A DNA stretch of 64,000 bases from Fomitopsis serialis (lineage: Eukaryota > Basidiomycota > Agaricomycetes > Polyporales > Fomitopsidaceae): NCBI RefSeq assembly GCF_022376445.1, contig NW_025954961.1, positions 1,240,001-1,304,000 of the forward strand. Direction: 5' to 3'. This document shows positions 11,042-20,915 of this stretch, in pieces. A model generated the notes under the pieces. The model had not been told where the DNA came from and did no database searches. It was given only the letters and a program-made list of their open reading frames with translations. A program made the position numbers and the translations under genes. Each line of letters starts with the position of its first letter. Position 1 is the first letter of the stretch.

Positions 11042-13328
11042 ATGTCTACAGACAAAGTGGGCGGTGTCGAGCACATCGACCAGTCCTCGTTAGGCGATCT
11101 GCAGAAGTCACCTCTCGAGGACGAGGTTCCGCACCATTCGAAGCTCGCTGAGGTTCTGCGAAGGAGAAGCCCAGTGAGTCTCTTTCCGCGATCGTCAGGG
11201 TCGTTCCCGATTGACGGACGTGCGTCGCAGATCCATGGTCCGGAAGCATGATCAGGCTTTACGGTGTCGTGTTCGTTGCCTATCTATGCTCGGCGACGAA
11301 CGGCTTCGATTCGAACACCTTCGGAGGCGCGTCTGCCATGGCGAGTTTCCAGAACTATTTCGATGTCGATGGCGGTTCGAAGCAGGGCCTACTTGCAGCG
11401 GCATATGTCATTGGCAACATGGTAAGAAGATGGATTCGTTGCGCTGAGAATAACTGCGAAGTCTCACCCGCTCTTAGGTAGGCTCTCTTGGAGCGGGCCA
11501 AGTCTCGGACAAGTGGGGGCGAAGGGTCGGCATGGGCGTAGGCTCATTTATTTGTTTGGTCGGAGCCGTAGTCCAGGCTGCATCGCAAAACATCAACTAT
11601 CTCATTGCCGGGCGACTTGTTCTTGGGCTAGGAGCTGTCATCGCACAGACAGCAGGTGTGCATATCATTAACCCGCTTTAACCCTTCCAAGACTGATATC
11701 CGACATCTTCAGGGCCCGCATATGTCGTGGAGATGTCACATCCCGCGTATCGAGGGATCATGACTGGAGCGTGAGTCAATCACTATATACTACCGAACAC
11801 ACTTCTGATCACGCGCATAGTTATCAGGCCAATTTCTTCCTCGGGACGATCATATCAACCTGGATCGAGTTCGGTCTTTCGTATCTCCCAGGGAACCCGG
11901 ATATTCAATGGAGGTTGCCGTTCGGCCTTCAGGCGTTGCCATCAGTCCTCGTTCTGACGTTTATCTGGTTCATCCCTGAGACACCTCGTCAGTAGCTTGA
12001 TTCTTGCAACCGACTTACTGACGACCGACAACGCAAGCATAGGTTGGTACATAGGCCACGGCCAAGATGAGAAGGCGCGAAAGGTCCTGGCCAGATATCA
12101 CAGTCAGGGAAACGAGAACAGCGGCATTGTGCGCCTGCAAATGCAGGAGATGAAGGAAGTCATCGAAGTCGAAAACGGAACGGACAAGAGGTCGTATCAA
12201 TCTGCCCTGGTGCAATACTTGACATTCTGACGTACCGACAGATGGTGGGATATCCGCGGCCTTCTGCGGACTAAGTCAGATCGTCACCGGTTCTTCCTTG
12301 TCCTTTGCATCGCCTTCTTCGGTCAGTGGGACCTACCGCCGACAAGCTATTATTTCCCTCTAATGGTAACACTTCCTCTAATGAGTGTCGTGTGTCTGAC
12401 CCGCAGTTTGCTAGGTCGAGAAGGCCGGCGTGACGAATGAACATATGGTTCTCATGCTCAACGCCCTTCAGGTACATACATCCATGCTATCAGTGGTCCC
12501 AGTTGACGTCCTATGTACTCAAGACACCCATCATGATGATTGCCGCCCTCAGTGGCTTGCAGTTCATTGAGAAGTGGGGCAGACGCCCACGCTCATGCTC
12601 AGTTCAACAGGGATGGCGATGTGTGTCGTTGTCATCACGGTCAATCTCTTCTACTTCGCCCGCCCATCGAGATGTCCTAACCACACAATGACAGGTATGC
12701 ACCGCATTGACGCCGACTCGTCCGCAAGCCGGAGCTGTAGGGATCGCTTTCTTATACATTTTCCTGGTCGGTGAGTGTGTGTACTCGGAGCGCGAGTACG
12801 GTCCATGTTCACCAACGAAACCTACCAGTATTTGCATTCGTGTGGACACCCATGCAGTCGTTATACCCTGTTGAGGTACTGTCTTACAACAACCGGTGCG
12901 ACACGGTCGTCTGACTCAAGCGAGAAGCATGTCAACTTACGTCGTCCCCTGTGCAGTGCGAAGGGCTTGGCGGTCCTGAACCTTTTCGTCAACGCCTGTG
13001 GATTGTTCAACACATATCTGCCTCCAGTTGCTATCGGCAACGTAGGCTGGCGGTTAGTCACCATAAACTTGCCCGCCCGCTGCATGTCCGTCTGAACCAT
13101 TAGGCAGGTTCTATTTGTTTTATGCGTCCTGGGACGCCCTGGGCATAATTGTCATCTACCTGACGTTCGTCGAACGAAAGGACGGTAAGTGGGCGCTGCA
13201 GTATGATACAGCGCTCCGTGCTGACCGGGGCCCCACACCGACAGCAACCTGGAGGAGATCGACATGATCTTCCAGTCACCGCACCCGTGCGAGCCTCATT
13301 GCAGAAGCCCTCAGTCGACCCGGAATAG
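11042..13328 (+). CDS. MFS sugar transporter (hexose/lactose permease type), frame breaks
   Basis: A 12-TM major facilitator of the fungal sugar porter family, expected in the plasma membrane with H+-coupled or facilitated sugar uptake. The substrate cannot be told. Exon 1 (ATG 11042) is a polar cytosolic N terminus (MSTDKVGGVEHIDQSS). Spliced, it leads to MIRLYGVVFVAYLCSATNGF, DSNTFGG, VSDKWGRRVGMG (loop 2-3), ASQNINYLIAGRLVLGLGA, GPAYVVEMSHPAYRG, WRLPFGLQALPSVLVL and PETPRWYIGHGQDEKARKVL, the typical family order. The second half has TSYYFPLMVEKAGVTNEHM, FIEKWGRRPTLMLSS, AFVWTPMQSLYPVE, RAKGLAVLNLFVNACGLFNT and FVERKDG. Frame breaks occur at 12586-12588 (CCC, one base short), near 13245, and at 13284-13286 (CCC). 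With these allowed, the C terminus ends PVRASLQKPSVDPE at 13328. This is either a recent pseudogene or sequence error. I favour error. Confidence 0.8.
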
Positions 13329-14407
13329 GCTCATACAATCTTCGGAGACACCGCGAAGAGAGATCAGCAACTGCAGACCTCAGGTTGCCCTTGTACTTGT
13401 ATCATGGCAGTTGGAATGTTTGCACCATTCCGAGGTTGGTTTGTGCGGGACATTTCCCGAGACAGTAAGTCAGCCGCTATGGTTCCCGGCTCATCTCCAT
13501 CCAGATGATCGGCAGGGGCACAACGAGTGGTGAGTCCGACGCCGCGACGGCTAGAGATCGCGTTCCTGCAACCAGACGCCAACGTCGACGGATGCAGAGC
13601 CAAGCGGCATCGAACATAACGCCGGGTCGTGTGTTGTCTCTAAGTTGCGACAGCGGACGACTCGTCGATGAGTTGTCATCGATATCTGCAGTGCCTGCCG
13701 ATACTAGTGCAGATATATCGGTGCGCTTGCGCGATGAAATGTCAGTTGTCGGTCAGCCAGGGGTATGTCTTCTGCAGCCTAGTACGCTATGTTGACTGAT
13801 TGGTTGGAATTCATTAGAGTTCTGAGTACCGTATGCGTGCGTACGATACTGCAACTGCAAGACGCCTTGAGGCGCCCCGCTGTCCGCGAGCAGATATATG
13901 AACGTCTTGGCGTGCCAAGACACGACGACGACCAACTTGCGAGCACGGACTTGCATTCAATAATCGCTTCTACATACACCCTCTTATGCGTGAATGATGC
14001 CCCTCGCACAGTGCGGTCGTGGACCAGACTCGGAGAAATGTGTCTCAACCCATATCCGGCCACATGAGCCTGGCTAGGACCGCTACAAGGAGGCTGATCA
14101 GAGGGAGCAGACCACGACACAGTCAGGTTGTCACACCCTGGACGATGGGAATCACGGACCAAAGCCTCTTGTTCGAGGCATTTGTCGAGTTGACAGAATG
14201 ACTCGGCTTGATTAGGGTGCCAAGAGTACGTCGACCACAGCCTTTGTGGAGGTAAGCCATGCGTGACCTCGAGGTCAGAGGTCAGACCACACTATATAAG
14301 CTCGTGGGCATTGATTGCGCTCGCAGAGCGGAGGTCGCCCCTTGCCCTTCTGGTATATCACCAGCCCGTTTGTAGGCAGCACCTAGTCCCGCTTTTTCAT
14401 CGCAGCA
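13329..14407. other. Intergenic, no supportable gene; TATA box upstream of MARVEL gene
   Basis: Open frames of 90-127 codons occur on both strands (for example 13789-14067 plus and 13779-14162 minus) but overlap one another, lack recognisable motifs and have no convincing introns. A good TATA box (TATATAAG) lies at 14293-14300, 108 bp before the next start codon. Confidence 0.4.
14293..14300 (+). promoter_or_regulatory. TATA box of the MARVEL gene
   Basis: TATATAAG sits 108 bp upstream of the ATG at 14408 in otherwise mixed sequence, a normal distance for a fungal TATA element. Confidence 0.45.
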
Positions 14408-15187
14408 ATGTTCTGGTTGGGGATCTTCCGTATCTCAGTGCTTGGTGAGTTCTTATGGTGCCTCGTACGACCATATGACGTTGAACGACAATCCAGCGTG
14501 GACCGCGCTCTGCGGCATCATCGTGCTCGCCTTGGGTGGAAACAGTATTTCTGTGACTCAGCAGTACTTCAACAGCTACTCCAGCTATGCAGCCCTTGGA
14601 GTGGCGACGGGCGTGCTTGCCTTTGTAACGCTCCCCATTATGTATGCCTCTCCATCGATTTTTGAAGCTTGATCTCACATTAGCGAAGGATTGCCCTCGA
14701 TTTCTTCCTGAACACATTCACGTCCTGGATTGTAGTCGAGCTCTCGTGGCTAAGTGCGTATGTTGTCACACCTCCTGGGCCTTTTCTGACTGCCAGTCAG
14801 GCATCCTTTGGGTCTTGTTCCTCGCGACCGCCGCCCGCGGGCAACGACTTGACCGCGGTCAACGACTCGTGTGAATTCATATACGTTCAGCAGAACATGT
14901 TTGCCACGAGACACAGGGATTGGCGGCGTTCGCATTCCTCGCCTGGATTCCCCGTAAGTAAACTGATCGAGGCCTCATTCTCAGTCTGCTCACTTGTATG
15001 TCCGCACAGTTATGGCTTACACGATACGCTGTTGGTCGTTGCAATTCTGAACAGTGGCGAGAGCACGAACATCTGGAAGTCCTCCGTCAAAGATGCGTTT
15101 GAGGATACGAAGTCTGGAAACCAGTATCCGATGGCAACGAACGCACACGCGGAGCCAGTTGTGCAGCCGCAGCCACAGACTGTGTAA
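14408..15187 (+). CDS. MARVEL-type four-TM membrane protein, frame breaks
   Basis: MARVEL proteins are four-helix proteins of membrane apposition and traffic. The function of fungal paralogues is mostly unknown. Exon 1 is MFWLGIFRISVLA, continuing across a 53-nt intron to WTALCGIIVLALGGNSISVT (TM1), SYAALGVATGVLAFVTLPIM (TM2), DFFLNTFTSWIVVELSWL, then ILWVLFLATAA (TM3), a loop with a Cys, and GLAAFAFLAWIP plus a final helix before NSGESTNIWKSSVKDAFEDT, which is the family's juxtamembrane W-x-SSV signature. A polar tail ends at 15187. One extra C at 14834-14836 and one base missing near 14913 cancel out, and a further base is missing near 15025 just after the last intron. Protein sequence stays conserved across all three, which points to sequence error. 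Confidence 0.7.
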
Positions 15188-15603
15188 GGCTCTCTGGGCC
15201 AGTATACATGACGACTCGGTTTAGCACCCTACTTGTAGGGAGCACGGAGGACCTATCACGACTGCTATGTTCACTTTGTTTGATGATTTCTCATTGGGGT
15301 TATGATATGGGTCACTTAATGGTATGGATATCCCGTAGACCATAAGACGTGTGACGTAGAGCTGTGTCGAGTCTGTCGACGAAGTACGACATTGTAGGTA
15401 ATTGCTGTCGAAAGGCTTGCGCATGTGCACGCGTGCGCGTCGCGTTCGACGCGGCTCACGTGGGCGCGTGTCGACGTCAGACTGGGGTGCCACAGCCAAG
15501 GCGCAAATGGGGCGTGCTCTTGACTTGCTCTTCCTGAGCAGGCTCACTTTCCTCTACCGCACCTTCTGTCTCTTTGACTTCGCACTGGTCGCTCACAGGG
15601 AGA
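15188..15603. other. Intergenic, promoter of the MBOAT gene
   Basis: This 416-bp stretch holds a GC-rich block with a CACGTG E-box (15457-15462) and several CGCGT repeats about 150 bp upstream of the next ATG. No gene is seen. Confidence 0.35.
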
Positions 15604-17528
15604 ATGGACGCGCTCTTTATACCGCTGGCAGCAGCGGTGGGTGCTTCGCTAGACCAGGTCAAGGTACGCGGTTCACCGTCCCAAATTAGCGTCCGATCCC
15701 AGGTATCTTATGCGGCACTCCTCTTAGTTGATATCCTGCTTGCTGGTGTCTTACCCATTGGGGAGCATCTTCATCAGACTACCTGTTTCACAGCCTAATC
15801 TTAGACATGTCTTCAACGTCGCTGTCACGTCAATATACCTGCTGCCCATACTGAACATGGGTGCTGCATACTTCCAGTTACTTGCCGACATCTTGTTCAC
15901 ATACTATGTTGCTGCATATGTCAGAACCTCAAAAATGCCATGGATCGTATTCGGGTACGTAGCCTGCATCTCTGTGACAGGGACGATGTATAACCCTGGA
16001 GCAGCACCATCATGTCACACCTAGTTTTGAAGTACGTTCGTTCTCTCTCCTCGTGCGCAGAGGCGTTGATTACCCTCACCTCAGTCATGTAATTCGGGCT
16101 ATGTTGGGCCAGAGCTACGAAACTTACGAGATCACGGGTCCCCAAATGGTGTTGACCATGAAGCTTACTACTTTCGCATGGAATGTATATGACAGCCGCA
16201 GACCTGCAGAGGTGCGTACCAATCTCACACATGCAGGGCAACAGCTGATTTTATTCCTGCACAGGATCTCGACAAGTGGCAAGCGGAGAAGCGCGTGAGC
16301 GAGTATCCGTCCTTGCTCGCCTTCCTCGGCTTCGCGTAAGTGCACGTTCATTCCTCATGCACCTCTTGCCGCTTCTTTACCATCAGCGTCATACTGCGCA
16401 TAGGTTCTACTTCCCGGGCTTCCTCGTCGGGCCTTCATTAGAGTACGCAGACTACGACACGCTCATTCACGGCACGCTGTTCCAGAAGCTCGAGAAGAAG
16501 GACAACACTGGACGGGGCAGCCGACGGCTGGTGCCCAAAGGCAGGAAACGTGTGGCATACCGCCAGATGATCTTGGGTCTCGCCCTCCTTGGGACGTATG
16601 TTACGTTCTCGGGGTCGGCCAACCTCACGGTAACGGTGCAGGATTGGTATGTCAAGAAGGGTTTCCTCTACCGGTACGCGTTGTTCTCAAGCGCGATGAT
16701 TCCTACAACTTAGACTCAGCGGTCTAGGATTGCCTACTTGCAGTTCTGCGGGTTCATCGAGCGCACGAAGTACTACGCTATCTGGACTTGACAGAGGTAG
16801 CATAGGCAGTGTGATCGTCTGTTTAGCGCTAACCGACGTGTTTTAGGGTGCTTCTATCCTCACCGGACTCGGCTTCACGGGGTTCAACTCCAAGGGAAGT
16901 CGACCTGGAACGGCGCCGCGAATGTAGACATGCTGAATCTCGAGTTTCCGCCGAACTTCAAGGTCTTGCTGGACTCGTGGAACATCAAGACGAACGTGTG
17001 GCTCAGGGAGTGCATCTACAAGCGTGTTACGCCCAAGGGCAAGAAGCCGGATTCAGGAGCAGTATGCTCACGTTCACGACAAGCGCTATCTGGGTGACTA
17101 GTTTTCAAGCATGCACTGGGCATCCACTCATCCTAATGTTCATTCATGTAGCACGGCGTTCAAGGCGGATACTACCTGACCTTCGCCTTTGGAGGGTTCA
17201 TCCAAACTGCACAGCGCCTCTGCCGCCGGCACATCCGCCCACTCATCCTCCCTGCCACTTATGTCGCCTCCAAGGGCGCACCCCTCCGCCTCAACGACAA
17301 TCAAGCGTGCGTACGACCTGCGGGCACGTTGTCTCATCCTCGTCCTCAACTACACCGTCATCCCGTTCATGCTCCTCGACGCGCACCGTCCCTCGTTGGC
17401 TGGGCGAACCTCAATGGTATGGCCACTGGATGGTCGGTGGCTCGCTGGTGTTCTTCTACGCTGGAGGAGCAGGCCTGCTGAAGGGAATCAGGCGAAGAGG
17501 GTCGGAAGGGCCGTATGCAGGCAGCTAG
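15604..17528 (+). CDS. ALE1: Lysophospholipid acyltransferase, MBOAT family (ALE1-type)
   Basis: Membrane-bound O-acyltransferase of the ER that re-acylates lysophospholipids, including lyso-PC. Start MDALFIPLAAAVGASLDQVK, then ISCLLVSYPLGSIFIRLP, VAVTSIYLLPILNMGAAYFQ, a loop with MVLTMKLTTFAWNVYDSRRP, the ALE1-like motif FLGFAFYFPGFLVGPSLEY and DYDTLIHGTLFQK. Next are TKYYAIWTLTEGASILTGLG, FTGFN and NVDMLNLEFPPNFKVLLDSW followed by NIKTNVWLRECIYKRV, which match the MBOAT Asn-containing core. The catalytic histidine is in TTSAIWHGVQGGYY. Frame breaks are at 17047-17050, near 17310 and near 17400. The final helix (YGHWMVGGSLVFFYAGGAG) is in a third frame, so the exact stop is uncertain (17528 used, possibly about 17605). 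It acts downstream of GPC1 in phosphatidylcholine re-acylation. Confidence 0.82.
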
Positions 17529-17605
17529 GAGAAGGAGATTCGGGATGTGTCGACGCATCGTCGCTCCGGTGCTGCCGCCCTTCGACGATGCGGCGAAGGA
17601 GTTGA

Positions 17606-17977
17606 GGCTTCTGACTTCATGAAAAGGTCAACGACCCGAAACGAGCGGGTTGATTGGGTTCATTTCAGACGGGCGATTTACCATACACCATTATTGCTTG
17701 TCATCCTACATCAACTATTCGTAATGGGCAGCCTATATGTCAGTGATAGTGGGCGTTCAGTCCCCTGAGAGGATGTTTCATTCTTAGAGCAAGGATAAAG
17801 AAAGCGAGTGCAAGGACACATGCCTGGGTCGCGTATGTGAGGATCACTTCCTAAACGCCTGTGTGGCACTGGTGCTTGTCCTTCGCCTGCACTACCATCC
17901 TGCTCATGCGTCCACGCCAATCGCGTACACGAGAAACAGTGTGAAAATCTGCCTACGCGCTGATACACTCCTAGAAA
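17606..17977. other. Intergenic, promoter of TAF9
   Basis: About 370 bp with no gene. It separates two genes on the same strand and should contain the ALE1-type terminator and the TAF9 promoter. No clear motif was seen. Confidence 0.3.
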
Positions 17978-18872
17978 ATGTCTCGACCGGCAGTGGCCGA
18001 CAACCTTCCGCCCAGTGCGCGATCCATCGCTCTCCTGCTCGCATCCACGCCCACAGTGCAAGATGCCCAACCTGGCGTCCTCCACCAGCTGCTCGAGTTC
18101 TCGCACCGGTATACACACAGGTGCTCTCGGACGCGCTTGTCTACGCAGAGCACGCAGGGCGGACAGGGAAGGTCGAGATGGACGACGTGATCCTCGCTGT
18201 ACAGGCCCGTGTAGGCTGGGAGTTCGGAGGCCGCGTGCCAAAGGAGGTGCGTCTCAGTCATTCTCTATTCCTCCATGTAATGACCATCCATCCTGTGCGC
18301 AGTACATCCTATCGCTGCCACTCAAACCAACTCCGTCCCCCTGCCCTCCGTCCCGAAGTCTTCGGCGTCCGACTCCCACCCGCAAACGACTGCCTCACCT
18401 CCGTCGACTTCGACCTCGTCCCGAACAAGCCCCCGCCCGGCGTCAAGCTATATGATGAGGAGGTCGAGGAGGTCGAGGAGTCCGAAGAAGAGGACGAAGA
18501 CATGGAGCCCGCTGCCATCCCCGCGACGTCGCGCGCGGTCCCCCCACCATCCGCTCAGGCGCAACCGCACAGCAGGCGGGCCCCAATAGGTGCGCTACAC
18601 ACGCCGTCGGACGTGGATATGATGACGCCTGGCGGGCCCGCCCGGAGGAGGGAAGCGAGGCAGACGAGGAGGATGGGTTGTTTGGCGGAGCTGGCGAAGA
18701 AGAGGAGAGCGGGGACGAGCCTATGGAAGAGGTCCCTACCGCAACGCCGGCAGAGTCTGCGACCAATGGGGTGAAGCGCAAACTGGTGGAAGAGGAGGAC
18801 TATGATGAGTGCGTTGCTGTCCGTCGAGATGCATGGGACTATTTGCTCAGAGAGGCATGTATTGTACTGTAA
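17978..18872 (+). CDS. TAF9: Transcription initiation factor TFIID subunit TAF9, frame breaks
   Basis: TAF9 pairs with TAF6 by its histone fold in TFIID and SAGA. The ATG at 17978 gives MSRPAVADNLPPSARSIALL, a histone-fold alpha-1. It continues with GVLHQLLEFSHRYT, QVLSDALVYAEHAGR, KVEMDDVILAVQARVGWEF and the classic exit PEVFGVRLPPANDCLTSVDF. An acidic tail follows (KLYDEEVEEVEESEEEDEDM and more E/D runs) and ends in KRKLVEEEDYDE or slightly beyond. Frame breaks lie at 18113-18118 (an ACACAC tract, apparently 2 bp too long or 1 short), near 18330 and near 18650. The intron after PKE (18247-18301) is clear. Confidence 0.83.
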
Positions 18873-18975
18873 AATCAATGCATAAATTGTAGGTCTACGT
18901 GTAAAATCCATGGGCAGAGATGCAGTCATGAAGATGCGACGATGTATCGAGGAAGAAAGTGCGACTGAACAATGA

Positions 18976-20641
18976 TCATAAGCCCTCGTGCATCGATTGA
19001 GCGATGAACGCAAACAGCAGCACGAGCAAGGTAAGAATGACGATGACCCAGAAAGTCCAAGCTGGAGCGGATGGTTAGTATTAATGTGACGGAGTATTAA
19101 ATAATACGCACAGATGGCACCGAGGTTTCAGGCACAGTGACGACACGGACGGTGTTGTCCGCACTTCCAGAGACGAGGAGATTGGACGCGGTATTAACCG
19201 TAGTGTCGTGGGTGGGAAGTCATGCGCTTTCAGGATGGTAATTAGGGGCTAAGTCCCAGGAGAGTTAGAGAGATGCAGAAATCAAGCTCGTGATAGTTAC
19301 CTACCGCCAGGGTCTTCGCATCCAAGATACCGACGGTGTAATCCGAGGAGCCAAAAGCGACAAGCTTGCCGTTCGGACTGGACGGGCTCATCAACCACTA
19401 TTTCATAAAACAAATCCTCACAAACCTGACGTCGAAACATGTAACACCCTTGTCGCCCACTTTGCGCATCTTCGTCACTTCCCACTTCTCAGTGTCCCAC
19501 TTACACACGAATGCGCGCCTCGGTGATGATTCGTTCTTGTCCTAGGTGGGACGGCGTTGATTAGGGTGTAGAGCACCTTTCCGTCCTGCGGTGGAACCTA
19601 AAAGAGCGGAATTATCAGTGAAGGCAGCTTAGAACCTGTCATGTTGGTGCGCACCTCACAGAGCGGAAACTGCTCCCGGCATTATTCCCCGGTAGCGTAG
19701 GCCTCTCAACTGCTTCATAGCTGCAGCGCTTGCAGAGCGTTCTCTTTCTCCTTCCCGGCAGCCTTCTCACTCTTCCCTTGGCTTCAGATGGCGGGAGAGC
19801 ATACACCAAGAGGCTGACAGTGGTCGCCACAACGAGCTGGTCCCGTACCACGGTGAGCCAAGAACATGTATAACGTAGATGCGTACTTACAGTGTTTGAT
19901 GAGAACGACGCATCGTAAATCTCGCCCTTATCAAGGTGGACGGGAGCTGCCGCAGGGGCAAGCGACGGATAGTACAGGAGAGATAGCTAGTGAGGATAGA
20001 AATGTGAGCCACTGTGCACCAATGACGACCGCACTGCGCTTACATCTTTTGTGCCGGCAGCGGCGAGGAGGTCGCCAGAAGGCGAGAAGGCGGTCACTTT
20101 CTATGCTCAGTTCAGTCGTTGCTACGACTGCGGAAGGCCCAACAAACCTGAAAGTCATCTTCGAGCTCATTGATCGACAATGTGCTCTGGGATTTTGAGA
20201 GAGCCAGTCTGCTATTGGTTTACTGACGTGTCACTCTGGCTGTTGGAGGCACATACCTCTTGTCTTCAACGCCAAATATACGACAGTTCTGGTTTTCGCC
20301 GGTCTGCAGAGCCTCGACTGAGCTGTTCACGCCGCATGCAAACGATCTCTCCGACGGATGCGCTGCCATGCTCATTGGTGCATCCTCGCCCTTCTCTAGT
20401 TCGAGCTCATGCAGCAACTCGATGTACTTGTCGGTATCTATGCGGTACAACGCTGTCATCAAGCGTCCCATAAGGCACGTCGCTACTCGGAGTGACTATA
20501 CACGAGGCTCACCAACTTGTTCTTGATACCGGTCTTCGACTGACCTCCGCCACCTCCGAGGACGAGCTCGTTCTCGGAGATGAATGCGGATGAGTATACC
20601 GGGAAAGCGGGCAGAGAATGGGGTGTATGCTTCGTCCGCAT
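18976..20641 (-). CDS. SEC12: SEC12, ER guanine nucleotide exchange factor for Sar1
   Basis: Sec12 is a WD40 type II ER protein that loads GTP on Sar1 and starts COPII coat assembly. The ATG at 20641 gives MRTKHTPHSLPAFPVYSSAF, and then the Gly-rich loop GGGGGQSKTGIKNKL typical of the family's N-terminal blade. More blades follow: LYRIDTDKYIELLHELELEK and GEDAPMSMAAHPSERSFACG (near 20450-20340), KVGDKGVTCFDVR (near 19440), and SNLLVSGSADNTVRVVTVPE (near 19150). A single hydrophobic anchor (WTFWVIVILTLLVLLFAF) lies six residues from the C-terminal end region, which reads IAQSMHEGL. One base seems missing near 20448-20451 at the start of exon 2. The promoter (about 275 bp) is shared with the NIPA gene. 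Confidence 0.87.
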
Positions 20642-20915
20642 GCCTTTAGATTTAGCAGTTTGCGCTGTAGAGCTCAGTGAGTAGTAGCAGTTACGGCAAC
20701 AATGGCGGGGCGCCAGGAGCAGGCGGGGGACACAGGTCACTGTAAACGCGGGGACGACGCGTCCGGACTCCGGGCTTCCAGCGACGCACGTGCGTACTCG
20801 ACTCCCTGCACGCAAGCGCGCCACCGCTGCAGCTGAGCGGTCTGTCTACCTGCCGCCCGCCATGTTACCTTCCATCTAGTAGCACCCCCCAGCTACATGC
20901 TAGCTCGCCATTCCG

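Noticed and set aside
13779..14162. 127-codon minus and 92-codon plus frames between MFS and MARVEL genes
   Set aside because: They overlap in antisense, show no family motif, and have no good intron or start context.
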